DNA of 64,000 nt from CAYVTZ01 sp964454685. Its GTDB lineage: Bacteria; Bacillota; Clostridia; Christensenellales; Christensenellaceae. Below are positions 33,608 to 42,215 of the stretch, piece after piece. The first letter of the stretch is position 1, and the number at the start of each line of letters is the position of its first letter. The position numbers and the translations under genes were made by a program. The notes beneath the pieces are model-generated. The model searched no databases and was not told where the DNA came from. It saw only the letters and a program-made list of their open reading frames with translations. The stretch lies in the NCBI GenBank assembly GCA_964454685.1, contig CAYVTZ010000006.1:45577-109576 (forward strand). The letters are read 5' to 3'.

Positions 33608-34096
33608 TTACACCAATTCGAGAATCACAACCTCAGCCGCATCGCCGCGTCTCGGTCCTTTTTTGATGATGCGGGTATATCCGCCACCCTGACCCAAATC
33701 CTTTGCACGCTGTGCATATTTGGGCGCGATTTCACGGAACAACTTTTCGATCACAGGATTCTTGATGTCTCCTGTGCGCTTTTTGTAGTTGTATTTGCTC
33801 TCTTTCTCTTCTTTTTCCATGGGGAAATCGTAGAGATACTCCATGAGCAAGCGTCTGGTTGCCAGCTTCTTGGGAGAGTCGTTCTTCACGGTCGTGGGTT
33901 TTCCGTCAATGTTCTTGGTCACTTCCACGGTATCATCTGCAACGCGCATTGCCTTGGTGATCATTTTCTCCGCAATTTTCTGCGTTTCTTTTGCACGCAT
34001 CATTGTGGTTTCGATTCTGCCGTACCACAGCAGCGACGTCACCTGATTGCGCAGGATCGCTTTTCTCTGATCAGACGGTCTGCCTAATTTTCTCAT
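33608..34096 (-). CDS. rplQ: 50S ribosomal protein L17
   Basis: Binds 23S rRNA near the exit-tunnel side of the large subunit. The start RKLGRPSDQRKAILRN and the end YTRIIKKGPRRGDAAEVVILELV are standard. At 162 residues it is about 40 longer than the Bacillus protein: charged segments are inserted near residues 52-75 (with a DGKPTTVKND stretch) and 90-112 (rich in Lys and Glu). Last gene of the alpha part of the super-operon, 149 bases after rpoA. Confidence 0.97.
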   Translation of the reverse strand: MRKLGRPSDQRKAILRNQVTSLLWYGRIETTMMRAKETQKIAEKMITKAMRVADDTVEVTKNIDGKPTTVKNDSPKKLATRRLLMEYLYDFPMEKEEKESKYNYKKRTGDIKNPVIEKLFREIAPKYAQRAKDLGQGGGYTRIIKKGPRRGDAAEVVILELV

Positions 34097-34245
34097 CGCG
34101 TTTCTTTCCTCCGAAAAATTACTTCATTACTATTGGTTTGCCTTGACCTTGCGGGCAAAACGTGCGGCATCCGCCACCCGTTCACGCCGGCCGCGCCGTT
34201 TCGTTGCGCACGGAAACTCGTGCGTGCTTGCGCCGGTCATCGGCA

Positions 34246-35190
34246 TCAATCGTCCGCCTTCAGTTTCAAGCCAAGCGCTTCCAACTTCTGCTGAACTTCC
34301 TCCAAAGATTTCTTGCCGAGGTTGCGCACCTTCATCATTTCTTCTTCGTTGCGCATAATCAGCTCTTCCACCGTGTTGATTCCTGCACGCTTGAGGCAGT
34401 TGTAGGAACGCACGGAAAGATCCAATTCCTCTATGGTAATCTCCAAAATCTTTTCTTTTTTGTCTTCTTCTTTTTCCACCATGATCTCAACGTCATGCAC
34501 GGTATCCGTCAGATTGATAAACTGAACCAGATATTCGCTCATGATGCGCGCCGCAAGGGAAATCGCCTCGTCCGCGTTGATGCTGCCGTTCGTGGTAACC
34601 TCGATGGTCAGCTTGTCAAAGTCAGTGATCTGTCCCACACGCGTGTTCTCCACCGAGAAATTAACCTTTCTCACCGGAGTAAACAGCGAGTCCATGGGGA
34701 TGACGCCAATGGGGGTGTTCGCGTTTTTGTTCTTGTCCGCGAGGATATATCCTCTGCCCTTCTCCATCATGATTTCCATGTACAGAGAAGCGCCCGCCTC
34801 CAGCGTCGCAATGTGCAATTCAGGGTTGATGATCTCCACTTCAGCGTCCGGCTTAATGTCCGCCGCCTTCACGTCACACGGTCCCTTTGCATCAATAATC
34901 AATTTCTTCGGCTCGTCACTGTGCAGTCTTGCGCACAACCCCTTCAGGTTGAGCACGATGTTGGTCACATCCTCACGCACGCCCGGCACAGTGGAAAGCT
35001 CATGCAGCACACCGTCGATCTTCACGCTGGTCACTGCCGTCCCCGGAAGCGAGGAAAGCAGGATTCTGCGCAACGAGTTTCCGATGGTTGTACCGCAGCC
35101 GCGTTCTAAGGGCTCCATCACAAATTTCGCATATTTGCGATCTTCGCTGATGCTGGCGCACTCAATGTTCGGTCTTTCTATCTCAAGCAT
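34246..35190 (-). CDS. rpoA: DNA-directed RNA polymerase subunit alpha
   Basis: Assembly platform of RNA polymerase and contact for activators and UP elements. The 314-residue protein has the dimerisation domain (about 1-230, with EPLERGCGTTIGNSLRRILLSSLPG near 26-50), a charged linker rich in Glu and Lys (about 225-240) and the C-terminal helix-hairpin domain ending LEALGLKLKADD. GGAGG lies upstream of 35190. It sits in the usual place between rpsD and rplQ, with a 60-base gap to rpsD. Confidence 0.98.
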   Translation of the reverse strand: MLEIERPNIECASISEDRKYAKFVMEPLERGCGTTIGNSLRRILLSSLPGTAVTSVKIDGVLHELSTVPGVREDVTNIVLNLKGLCARLHSDEPKKLIIDAKGPCDVKAADIKPDAEVEIINPELHIATLEAGASLYMEIMMEKGRGYILADKNKNANTPIGVIPMDSLFTPVRKVNFSVENTRVGQITDFDKLTIEVTTNGSINADEAISLAARIMSEYLVQFINLTDTVHDVEIMVEKEEDKKEKILEITIEELDLSVRSYNCLKRAGINTVEELIMRNEEEMMKVRNLGKKSLEEVQQKLEALGLKLKADD

Positions 35191-35250
35191 TTGATTCCTC
35201 CTATTTCTGTCGGCTTTATTTCAATCCGCCGACGCAACGGGCAAACAGTG

Positions 35251-35877
35251 TTATCTCGAGTACAACTCTACGATCAAGTGCTCTTCAATCGTCAGATCGA
35301 TGTCATCTCTTTCCGGCAGTGCGTTTACGGTACCCTTAAGTTCTGCAATGTCCAGCGTCATCCACTTGGGAGCCGTCTTGGACGTTTCTTCTCTAAGCGC
35401 CTTAAAGTAATCTTTGGCAGCGCTGCGCGAAGCCACAGAAATCACGTCGCCTGCTTCTACGATATAGGACGGAATGTCCACCTTTTTGCCGTTCACCAAA
35501 ATGTGACCATGCATCACAATCTGGCGCGCCTGCGCACGGCTGTCGCCAAATCCAAGGCGGAAGCATACGTTATCGAGGCGTCTTTCCAGCAGCGAAAGCA
35601 GGTTCTCACCGGCCTTGCCCTTCATTTTGGTCGCCATGTCAAAATATTTTCTGAACTGGCTTTCCAGCACGCCATAAGCGCGTTTTACTTTCTGTTTTTC
35701 TCTCAGCTGTGTGCCGTATTCAGACTGCTTCGCGCGGCGCGACTGACCATGCTGGCCGGGTGCTGCGGGGCGCAGTGTGTATGCGCACTTCTGAGAATAA
35801 CACTTATCGCCTTTCAAAAAGAGCTTCGCGCCCTCTCTGCGGCATAAGCGGCAAACTGGTCCTGTATATCTTGCCAT
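35251..35877 (-). CDS. rpsD: 30S ribosomal protein S4
   Basis: Primary 16S rRNA binder that nucleates the 30S body. The 208-residue protein is the zinc-type form, with Cys9, Cys12, Cys26 and Cys31 near the start, and an S4 RNA-binding domain at about 98-160 (RLDNVCFRLGFGDSRAQARQIVMHGH region). In several Bacillota rpsD is unlinked and autoregulated; here it is embedded between rpsK and rpoA. Confidence 0.98.
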   Translation of the reverse strand: MARYTGPVCRLCRREGAKLFLKGDKCYSQKCAYTLRPAAPGQHGQSRRAKQSEYGTQLREKQKVKRAYGVLESQFRKYFDMATKMKGKAGENLLSLLERRLDNVCFRLGFGDSRAQARQIVMHGHILVNGKKVDIPSYIVEAGDVISVASRSAAKDYFKALREETSKTAPKWMTLDIAELKGTVNALPERDDIDLTIEEHLIVELYSR

Positions 35878-35891
35878 TGTACTTTACCTCC

Positions 35892-36287
35892 TTATACCCT
35901 TCTGCGTTTCGGCGGACGGCATCCGTTGTGCGGAATGGGCGTCACGTCCTTGATCAAAGTCACTTCAAGCCCTGCAATCTGCAATGCGCGGATGGCAGCC
36001 TCGCGGCCGCTGCCCGGTCCCTTGACGTAAACTTCAACCACTTTCAGGCCATGCTCCATCGCAGCTCTAGCGGCTGTCTCTGCAGCAACCTGCGCAGCAA
36101 ACGGCGTGCTCTTTCTGGAGCCGCGGAAGCCCATAGCGCCGCTGCTCGCCTGTGAAAGGGCGTTTCCAAACATATCGGTCATCGTTACAATGGTATTGTT
36201 AAAGGAAGAACGAATATGCGCCTGACCTTTTTCGATGTTTTTCTTTTCTCTGCGTCTTCTGACGGCTCTTTTTTTCGGTGCAGCCAT
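35892..36287 (-). CDS. rpsK: 30S ribosomal protein S11
   Basis: Platform protein contacting 16S rRNA and mRNA near the E site. 131 residues with a basic amino-terminus (KKRAVRRRREKKNIEKGQAHI), the central GNALSQASSGAMGFRGSRKSTP block and the invariant C-terminal PHNGCRPPKRRRV. GGAGG upstream of the start at 36287; 14 bases separate it from rpsD. Confidence 0.98.
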   Translation of the reverse strand: MAAPKKRAVRRRREKKNIEKGQAHIRSSFNNTIVTMTDMFGNALSQASSGAMGFRGSRKSTPFAAQVAAETAARAAMEHGLKVVEVYVKGPGSGREAAIRALQIAGLEVTLIKDVTPIPHNGCRPPKRRRV

Positions 36288-36303
36288 GTTTCATATCCTC
36301 CTT

Positions 36304-36672
36304 TTATTTCTTCTTGCCCGCAACAGTTCTCTTCGGACCTTTGCGAGTACGAGCGTTCTGCTTCGTGCTCTGTCCGCGAACCGGCAAGCCTTTTCTATGA
36401 CGGATGCCACGATAGCATCCAATCTCCATCAGGCGTTTGATGTTGAGCGAGGTCTCTCTGCGCAAGTCACCTTCCACCTTCAAGTTCTTTTCAATATAGT
36501 CCCTGATTTTCGCAAGATCAGCATCGCTAAGATCTTTGACGCGGATGTCCGGGTCTACGTTTGTTTCAGACAAAATCTGCTGTGAAGTTTTCAGACCAAT
36601 ACCAAAAATGTATGTCAGTCCGATCTCAACGCGCTTTTCTCTGGGTAAATCTACACCAGCAATACGTGCCAT
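36304..36672 (-). CDS. rpsM: 30S ribosomal protein S13
   Basis: Head protein that contacts the P-site tRNA and bridges to L5. 122 residues; the start MARIAGVDLPREKRVEIGL at 36672 is canonical and has GGAG upstream, so a 14-codon extension is discarded. The C-terminal tail (GQSTKQNARTRKGPKRT) that reaches the tRNA is complete. A 128-base gap separates it from rpmJ, longer than usual here. Confidence 0.98.
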   Translation of the reverse strand: MARIAGVDLPREKRVEIGLTYIFGIGLKTSQQILSETNVDPDIRVKDLSDADLAKIRDYIEKNLKVEGDLRRETSLNIKRLMEIGCYRGIRHRKGLPVRGQSTKQNARTRKGPKRTVAGKKK

Positions 36673-36800
36673 ACTTTCTCCTCCGTGAAACTGAGATAAT
36701 TCTGCCCGCCACACGGGCGCCGCTTAATTAGTGATATATAAAACAACCTCGAAATCCTCCAGAGCAATGGAGAATCAGCCGCTCTTGGTTGCCGCTATCT

Positions 36801-36914
36801 TTAGCCCTGCTTTTGTTTGTGCTTCGTGTTCTGGCAGATTACCATGACTCTGCCTTTTCTTTTAATGATTTTGCATTTTTCGCAAATAGGTTTTACCGAT
36901 GGTCTGACTTTCAT
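36801..36914 (-). CDS. rpmJ: 50S ribosomal protein L36
   Basis: The smallest ribosomal protein (37 residues), too short for most ORF scans. It reads MKVRPSVKPICEKCK with zinc ligands Cys11, Cys14, Cys27 and His32, so it is the zinc-containing (C+) form. It lies between infA and rpsM, as in Bacillus. Confidence 0.97.
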   Translation of the reverse strand: MKVRPSVKPICEKCKIIKRKGRVMVICQNTKHKQKQG

Positions 36915-36950
36915 AACAACGATCCGTTCCTTTCGATATATTAGTTAGCG

Positions 36951-37172
36951 TTAGTTTTTGCCACGCCATGTAATCCTGCCTCTGGTAAGGTCATAGGGCG
37001 AGAGTTCTACCGTCACCTTGTCCCCCGGCAGAATACGAATATAATTCATCCTCAATTTGCCGGAAATATGTGCCAGTATTTTGTGTCCGTTTTCAAGCTC
37101 GACTTCAAAGGTCGCATTGGGATATGTATCCGTAACGGTACCTTCCACTTCGATTACGTCGCTCTTAGACAA
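36951..37172 (-). CDS. infA: Translation initiation factor IF-1
   Basis: Binds the 30S A site during initiation. The 73-residue OB-fold protein has the typical EVEGTVTDTYPNATFEVEL start and the ILPGDKVTVELSPYDLTRGRITWR end. It begins 3 bases after the KOW-domain gene, so the two are coupled. Confidence 0.98.
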   Translation of the reverse strand: MSKSDVIEVEGTVTDTYPNATFEVELENGHKILAHISGKLRMNYIRILPGDKVTVELSPYDLTRGRITWRGKN

Positions 37173-37175
37173 GTC

Positions 37176-37457
37176 CTACTCCTCCTTCTCCTGCGCGACA
37201 GCGCGCAGTGCGCTGTGCAGTTGTGCATCAAAGACTTTCTGATCCTGTTCCAGTTTGTCTTTTATGGACTGAAGCACGAGTGGCTTTGCATCCAGATGCT
37301 TGATCTTCTTCTTCTTCGGCTTTGCAAGTTTACGCGTTACCCCATCCGCAATCAGCACATAACTTTCGTCCAGTATGCCTACGATCACAAACAGTCTGCC
37401 CGCGTCCCTGCCGGAGCGCGCCATGCACACCCGACCGATCTCAAACGATGGTTTCAT
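37176..37457 (-). CDS. KOW-domain RNA-binding protein (L14e-like)
   Basis: A 93-residue protein with an amino-terminal KOW/SH3-like RNA-binding domain (EIGRVCMARSGRDAGRLFVIVGI, residues 6-28) and a basic linker (KPKKKKIKH). An acidic helical tail follows. Such proteins sit between map and infA in many Clostridia and are related to archaeal/eukaryotic L14e; the exact role is not established, but ribosome or rRNA association is likely from fold and context. Confidence 0.85.
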   Translation of the reverse strand: MKPSFEIGRVCMARSGRDAGRLFVIVGILDESYVLIADGVTRKLAKPKKKKIKHLDAKPLVLQSIKDKLEQDQKVFDAQLHSALRAVAQEKEE

Positions 37458-37470
37458 GTTGCCTCCTACC

Positions 37471-38220
37471 TCAGAGCGCCGTGAGGATCACAGGCCCTTC
37501 GCGCGTGATGGCAATGGTGTTTTCATAGTGGGCAGACAAACTGCCGTCCTTGGTCACCACCGTCCAGCCGTCGTCCAGCCAACATACGTCCGCCGCTCCC
37601 GCATTCACCATCGGCTCAATGCAGATGGTCATGCCCTCAACGAGCCGCGGGTTTGCCCCGCGAAACGCGAAGTTTGGAATATCCGGCGATTCATGCAGCT
37701 TCCTGCCGATGCCATGTCCCACCAACTCACGCACAACGGAAAACCCTTGCGATTCCACTGTCTGCTGCACGGCTCTGCCGATATCGCAGATGCGGTTGCC
37801 AATCACAGCTTGCGCCATTCCGGCAAAATAGCTCTCTTTGGTCACGCGAATCAGCTTTTGCGCTGCCTCGCTGATGGTGCCCACCGGAAAGGTTCGCGCC
37901 ATGTCGCTGTGCCAGCCGTCTAATATCGCGCCCAGGTCCACACTCAAGATGTCGCCCTCTTGCAGAATGTCGTGCTTGGCAGGAATGCCATGTACCACCT
38001 TATCATTCTTCGAGGCACAAATGCTCGCCGGAAAATCGCCGTACCCTTTAAAGGATGGGGTCGCGCCGGCTTTCGTGAGGAAGTCCTCTGCCAGCTTGTC
38101 CAGCCCTTGCGTTGAAACGCCCGGCCATACATGCGCCGCGATCTCCTCCATGCAAGCTGCCAGCAGCCTGCCGGATGCGCGCATCTTTTCAATTTCGCGC
38201 GGGTTCTTTGTCGCAATCAT
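37471..38220 (-). CDS. map: Methionine aminopeptidase, type I
   Basis: Removes the initiator methionine from new proteins. The 249-residue protein has all five metal ligands: Asp95, Asp106, His169, Glu202 and Glu233, plus the substrate histidine His78 (VVHGIP). It lacks a zinc-finger or SH3-binding extension. The start overlaps the adk stop by 4 bases, so the two are coupled. Essential housekeeping gene in its normal Bacillota place between adk and infA. Confidence 0.98.
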   Translation of the reverse strand: MIATKNPREIEKMRASGRLLAACMEEIAAHVWPGVSTQGLDKLAEDFLTKAGATPSFKGYGDFPASICASKNDKVVHGIPAKHDILQEGDILSVDLGAILDGWHSDMARTFPVGTISEAAQKLIRVTKESYFAGMAQAVIGNRICDIGRAVQQTVESQGFSVVRELVGHGIGRKLHESPDIPNFAFRGANPRLVEGMTICIEPMVNAGAADVCWLDDGWTVVTKDGSLSAHYENTIAITREGPVILTAL

Positions 38221-38840
38221 TTTCCGCTCAATATCTTGCAGATGATCGCCGCTTCCTCGTCAATCGGCAAGGTTGCGTCCACATTGCTCACCAGCCCGCG
38301 TTTGCTGTAAAACTCGATGAGGGGGGACGTCTGCTCCTCGTATACACGGAAGCGCTCGCGCACTGTCTCCTCATTGTCGTCCGCGCGCTGAATCAGCTCG
38401 CCGTCGCATTGTTCGCAGGTGGTCTTGTCGTATGTCTTGGTCGAATACACCGCACCGCAGTTTTTGCACACACGCCGCGTCAGTACGCGCCCTACAATGA
38501 CCTCCGCGTCCACCTCTAAGTTGATGACCGCGTCAATCTTGCAAAATGCGTCTAAGCCTTCCGCCTGCGCTACCGTGCGCGGAAATCCATCCAACAGCAC
38601 GCCGCCTTTGCAGTCGTCCTGCGCAAAGCGCTGCTGCATCATGCCCATGATCACTTCATCCGGCACCAGCGCGCCTTTGTCAATATAGCTCTTCGCCAGT
38701 GCGCCCAGCTCGGTGCCTTGCTTCATCTGCTCGCGGAGCATATCCCCTGTGGAAATATGCGCCAGCGAGAATTGTTCTATCACATGCGAGCACATGGTTC
38801 CCTTGCCGGAGCCGGGAGGTCCTAAAAAAATCACATTCAT
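38217..38840 (-). CDS. adk: Adenylate kinase
   Basis: Balances AMP, ADP and ATP. The 207-residue protein has the P-loop GPPGSGKGT (7-15), the AMP-binding STGDMLRE block, DGFPRT (84-89) and a lid domain with structural zinc ligands Cys125, Cys128, Cys142 and Cys145, the form common in Gram-positive bacteria. It begins 14 bases after secY and overlaps map. Confidence 0.98.
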   Translation of the reverse strand: MNVIFLGPPGSGKGTMCSHVIEQFSLAHISTGDMLREQMKQGTELGALAKSYIDKGALVPDEVIMGMMQQRFAQDDCKGGVLLDGFPRTVAQAEGLDAFCKIDAVINLEVDAEVIVGRVLTRRVCKNCGAVYSTKTYDKTTCEQCDGELIQRADDNEETVRERFRVYEEQTSPLIEFYSKRGLVSNVDATLPIDEEAAIICKILSGK

Positions 38841-38854
38841 ACGATACCTCCGTC

Positions 38855-40117
38855 TCAGTTAAGGAAGCCTTTGTAGTGACGCATCATCATTTGCGATTCC
38901 AACTGTCTCGTCGTTTCCAGCGCCACGCTCACCATAATCAGCAAGCTGGTCGCGCCAAACACAGATGTCACACCCGTGATGGCTTGGAAGGACTGCGGAA
39001 CCGCCGCAACCACCGCAAGGAAGATTGCGCCGAACAGCGTGATACGCGAAAGAATTTTCGCTAAGTAATCAGACGTCGGTTTGCCCGGTCGAATACCGGG
39101 GATAAACCCGCCGTTTTGCTGCAAGTTCTTGGATACATCCACCGGATTGAATGCAATCTGCGAGTAGAAGTAACTGAAGAACAGAATCAGCAGCGCATAC
39201 ACCACGTTGTACAAAATCGTACCCGGACCCGCATAATCACGATACCAGACCGAGAATCCGCTTTCCGGCCAAAACTGACCAATCATACCCGGCAGCATCA
39301 AGATCGTGATGGCAAAAATCAGCGGCATAACGCCGGATTGGTTGACCTTCATGGGGATGTGCGTGGATTGACCGCCGTACATCTTTCTTCCCACCACACG
39401 CTTTGCATACTGCACCGGAATTCTTCGTTCTCCGAGGTCCACGAATGTGATCCCCAGAATAATCAGGAACATCAGGCCCGCCACCAGCAGTGCATGCCAG
39501 ATGGAAATGGTTTGCAGTGTGAACACCGCATCGCCAACCTGACGCAACATCGCCGGAACGCCCGCAATGATACCCACAAAGATAATCAGCGAGATACCGT
39601 TTCCGATGCCCTTTTCTGTGATGCGTTCGCCGATCCACATGATGAGCGCCGTACCGGCGGTCAAACACGCGATGATCGTGAAATAGTTAAACCAGTCAGT
39701 CGAGAGCACTGCGTCCGGCCCAAGACCGAATACAATACCAATCGCCTGTACAAGACCCAGCACCACACCGAGATATCTCGTGATGGTCGCAATTTTCTTT
39801 CTGCCGTCATCGCCTTCCTTTGCCAGGCGTTCCAGCTTGGGGATCGCCACAGTCAAAAGATTCATGATGATGGACGCGTTTACATACGGTACGATACCGA
39901 GCGCAAAGATTGTCATGTTGGACAGCGAGCCACCGGAGAACATATTCAGAAAGCCAAGTACATCAAACTGGGCAACCTGTCCTGCAATGTAGTTCACGTT
40001 CACACCCGGAACCGGAATAATTGCGCCGATCCGGTAGACCAGCACCATCAGCAGCGTAAATAAAATCTTCGCTCTGATTTCCGGAATTTTCCAGGCGCTC
40101 GACAATGTTTTAAACAT
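38855..40117 (-). CDS. secY: Protein translocase subunit SecY
   Basis: Forms the protein-conducting channel of the Sec translocon with SecE and SecG. 420 residues with ten membrane helices. Recognisable parts are the IPVPGVNV loop and plug (about 30-75), the cytosolic loop GERRIPVQYAKRVVGRKMYGG (about 230-250) that contacts SecA and ribosome, and the GGFIPGIRPGKPTSDYL loop (about 341-357). Its start shares one base with the rplO stop. Confidence 0.98.
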   Translation of the reverse strand: MFKTLSSAWKIPEIRAKILFTLLMVLVYRIGAIIPVPGVNVNYIAGQVAQFDVLGFLNMFSGGSLSNMTIFALGIVPYVNASIIMNLLTVAIPKLERLAKEGDDGRKKIATITRYLGVVLGLVQAIGIVFGLGPDAVLSTDWFNYFTIIACLTAGTALIMWIGERITEKGIGNGISLIIFVGIIAGVPAMLRQVGDAVFTLQTISIWHALLVAGLMFLIILGITFVDLGERRIPVQYAKRVVGRKMYGGQSTHIPMKVNQSGVMPLIFAITILMLPGMIGQFWPESGFSVWYRDYAGPGTILYNVVYALLILFFSYFYSQIAFNPVDVSKNLQQNGGFIPGIRPGKPTSDYLAKILSRITLFGAIFLAVVAAVPQSFQAITGVTSVFGATSLLIMVSVALETTRQLESQMMMRHYKGFLN

Positions 40118-40557
40118 TATTCCACCTCAATGCTCCCACCGGCAGCCTTAATTTTTTCTTCGGCTGTTTTGGTGAACTTTTTAGCCTTTACCGTAAGCTT
40201 TTTGCTGATTTCGCCGTCACCCAGCACTTTCAGACCGTCGTTGATCTTGCCGATCAAGCCCGCCTGCAACAACATCTGCGCATCCACAACAGCGCCATCC
40301 TCAAATTTATTGAGAGCACTCACGTTTACGGTTGCGTACTGCGTTGCAAAAATATTTGTGAAGCCGCGTTTGGGCACACGACGCGCAAGGGGCATCTGTC
40401 CGCCTTCAAATCCCGGGCGAACACCGCCGCCACTACGGGATTTCTGACCTTTATGTCCTCTTGCGGAGGTTTTTCCAAGACCGGAGCCACATCCTCTGCC
40501 CAGTCTTTTGGGAGCTTTTTTTGCACCCTCAGCGGGGGAAAGTTCTTGTAGTTTCAT
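40117..40557 (-). CDS. rplO: 50S ribosomal protein L15
   Basis: Late large-subunit assembly protein, 146 residues. The amino-terminal Gly/Lys/Arg-rich extension (RLGRGCGSGLGKTSARGHKGQKSRSG, about 19-44) threads into 23S rRNA, followed by the globular domain ending AAGGSIEVE. Standard position before secY. Confidence 0.98.
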   Translation of the reverse strand: MKLQELSPAEGAKKAPKRLGRGCGSGLGKTSARGHKGQKSRSGGGVRPGFEGGQMPLARRVPKRGFTNIFATQYATVNVSALNKFEDGAVVDAQMLLQAGLIGKINDGLKVLGDGEISKKLTVKAKKFTKTAEEKIKAAGGSIEVE

Positions 40558-40568
40558 GGGCTTCCTCC

Positions 40569-40748
40569 TTATTTCACTTCTTCTACCGCAACCAGATGCT
40601 TAATCTTAAAGATCATGCCTCTGACCGGTGCGTTGTCGGGTTTCACAACCTCTTGACCCATTTTGCGGAGACCCAATGCCTTGAGCGTCGCTTTCTGGTC
40701 GGCCGCGTATCCGATTGCGCTTTTCACCAGTTTAATTTTCAAGTCCAT
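40569..40748 (-). CDS. rpmD: 50S ribosomal protein L30
   Basis: A 59-residue protein, short enough to be missed by length-filtered scans. It reads MDLKIKLVKSAIGYAADQK and continues with the L30 blocks TLKALGLRKMGQEVV and VRGMIFKIKHLVAVEEV. GGAGG lies upstream of 40748. It sits between rpsE and rplO, as expected. Confidence 0.97.
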   Translation of the reverse strand: MDLKIKLVKSAIGYAADQKATLKALGLRKMGQEVVKPDNAPVRGMIFKIKHLVAVEEVK

Positions 40749-40759
40749 TATAAGCCTCC

Positions 40760-41266
40760 TTACTGCAACTGGTCAACGCTGATCCCGCGCAAGCGCGCAA
40801 CCTGCTCTGCGGTTCTCAGTTCCCGCAAGCCTTCCAGCGTCGCTTTGACACAGTTGATCGGGTTGTTGGAACCCTGCGATTTTGTACGAATATCTTTGAT
40901 GCCTGCCAGCTCTAAGACGGCACGCGCCGGACCGCCGGCAATAACGCCGGTACCTTCCGCCGCCGGCATCAGCAGCACTCTGCCTCTGCCAAATTTACCG
41001 ATGGTCTCGTGCGGGATGGAAGTCCCTTTCATCGCCACCGTGATCATGCTGCGCTTTGCGCTCTGCACGGCTTTGCGAATCGCCTCAGGAATTTCTGCTG
41101 CCTTACCCATACCGACGCCAACATGACCGTTTTCGTCACCGACTACGACCAATGCCGAAAAGCGGAAATTTCTACCGCCCTTTACAACCTTGGCAACGCG
41201 GTTGACAGCAACCAGTTTTTCTTTCAGATCCAGAGCTCCTGCATCCACTGCTTGTTGATTTTGCAT
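40760..41266 (-). CDS. rpsE: 30S ribosomal protein S5
   Basis: Part of the mRNA entry and decoding accuracy region. The start at 41266 (MQNQQAVDAGALDLKEKLV) has AAGGAGGCAAAC upstream, giving 168 residues; a 31-codon upstream extension overlaps rplR and is discarded. The S5 double-stranded RNA-binding fold (VAKVVKGGRNFRFSALVVVGD) and the C-terminal domain with GTGVIAGGPARAVLELAGI are intact. Confidence 0.98.
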   Translation of the reverse strand: MQNQQAVDAGALDLKEKLVAVNRVAKVVKGGRNFRFSALVVVGDENGHVGVGMGKAAEIPEAIRKAVQSAKRSMITVAMKGTSIPHETIGKFGRGRVLLMPAAEGTGVIAGGPARAVLELAGIKDIRTKSQGSNNPINCVKATLEGLRELRTAEQVARLRGISVDQLQ

Positions 41267-41279
41267 GTTTGCCTCCTTG

Positions 41280-41648
41280 TTACAGCTTGAGTCCGGCAGC
41301 TCTTGCGCCATCGGCAACCTGAGCCACTCTACCCGTGTACAGGTATCCTCCGCGGTCAAACACCACTTCGGAGATCCCTGCTGCCATCGCGCGCTTTGCG
41401 CCGATTTCGCCTACGATTTTCGCAGCTTCGCTTTTGGATTTGTCCGCGATCTGCGATTGGATTTCCGCATCCATCGTGGAAGCGGAAGCCATCGTATTGC
41501 CTGCAACGTCGTCGATAAACTGAACATAGATGTTATTCAGACTTCTGTAAACGTTCATTCTCGGGCGCTGCGCCGTTCCGGAGATCTTGTTACGGATTCT
41601 CTGGTGACGTTTTTTTCTGACTGCATTTTTGTCTACTTTGTTAATCAT
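41280..41648 (-). CDS. rplR: 50S ribosomal protein L18
   Basis: Binds 5S rRNA and delivers it to the large subunit with L5. 122 residues with the basic amino-terminus (KNAVRKKRHQRIRNKISG), the RMNVYRSLNNIYVQFIDD strand region and the C-terminal FDRGGYLYTGRVAQVADGARAAGL. Located between rplF and rpsE with short spacers on both sides. Confidence 0.98.
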   Translation of the reverse strand: MINKVDKNAVRKKRHQRIRNKISGTAQRPRMNVYRSLNNIYVQFIDDVAGNTMASASTMDAEIQSQIADKSKSEAAKIVGEIGAKRAMAAGISEVVFDRGGYLYTGRVAQVADGARAAGLKL

Positions 41649-41662
41649 ACTGCGCTCACCCC

Positions 41663-42199
41663 TTACATTCCGGTCTTACCGACCTTGCGACGGATAAATT
41701 CACCTTGATACTTAATGCCCTTGCCTTTGTACGGCTCCGGCGGTCTCAGGGTGCGGATATTTGCCGCAATCTGGCCTACGAGTTGCTTGTCCGCGCCTTT
41801 GATGATGATTGTGTTGGGGTTGGGCACCTCAAACGTAATGTTTTTGGGTTGCTCCACTTCCACCGGATGCGAATATCCGAGGGAAAGCACAATCTTCGTA
41901 CCTTGCAACTGCGCTCTGTATCCAACGCCTACGATTTCCAAGGTTTTTACAAACCCCTCGCTTACGCCGGTAATCATGTTTGCAAGCAGTGCGCGTGTCA
42001 GTCCGTGCAAGGATTTGCACTCTTTGTCCTCCGCGCTGCGCTCCACCACGATTGTGTTCTCTTCCTGCTTAATGTTGATGCGATTGCTGAAATTCGCCTT
42101 CAGTTCGCCGTTTTTGCCCTTGACGGTACAGTTGTTGCCGTCCATGGACACGGTCACTCCGGAGGGAACTTCAATCGGCAGTCTTCCAATTCTTGACAT
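41663..42199 (-). CDS. rplF: 50S ribosomal protein L6
   Basis: Near the factor-binding centre of the 50S subunit. The start at 42199 (MSRIGRLPIEVPSGV) has GGAGGAAAC upstream; the 38-codon extension overlapping rpsH is set aside. 178 residues with the two duplicated L6 domains, the second ending with PPEPYKGKGIKYQGEFIRRKVGKTG. Confidence 0.98.
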   Translation of the reverse strand: MSRIGRLPIEVPSGVTVSMDGNNCTVKGKNGELKANFSNRINIKQEENTIVVERSAEDKECKSLHGLTRALLANMITGVSEGFVKTLEIVGVGYRAQLQGTKIVLSLGYSHPVEVEQPKNITFEVPNPNTIIIKGADKQLVGQIAANIRTLRPPEPYKGKGIKYQGEFIRRKVGKTGM

Positions 42200-42215
42200 G
42201 TCTGTTTCCTCCTGA

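Noticed and set aside
36673..36800. Extra small ribosomal gene between rpsM and rpmJ
   Set aside because: The 128-base gap has no open frame with a ribosome site; it is simply a longer spacer.
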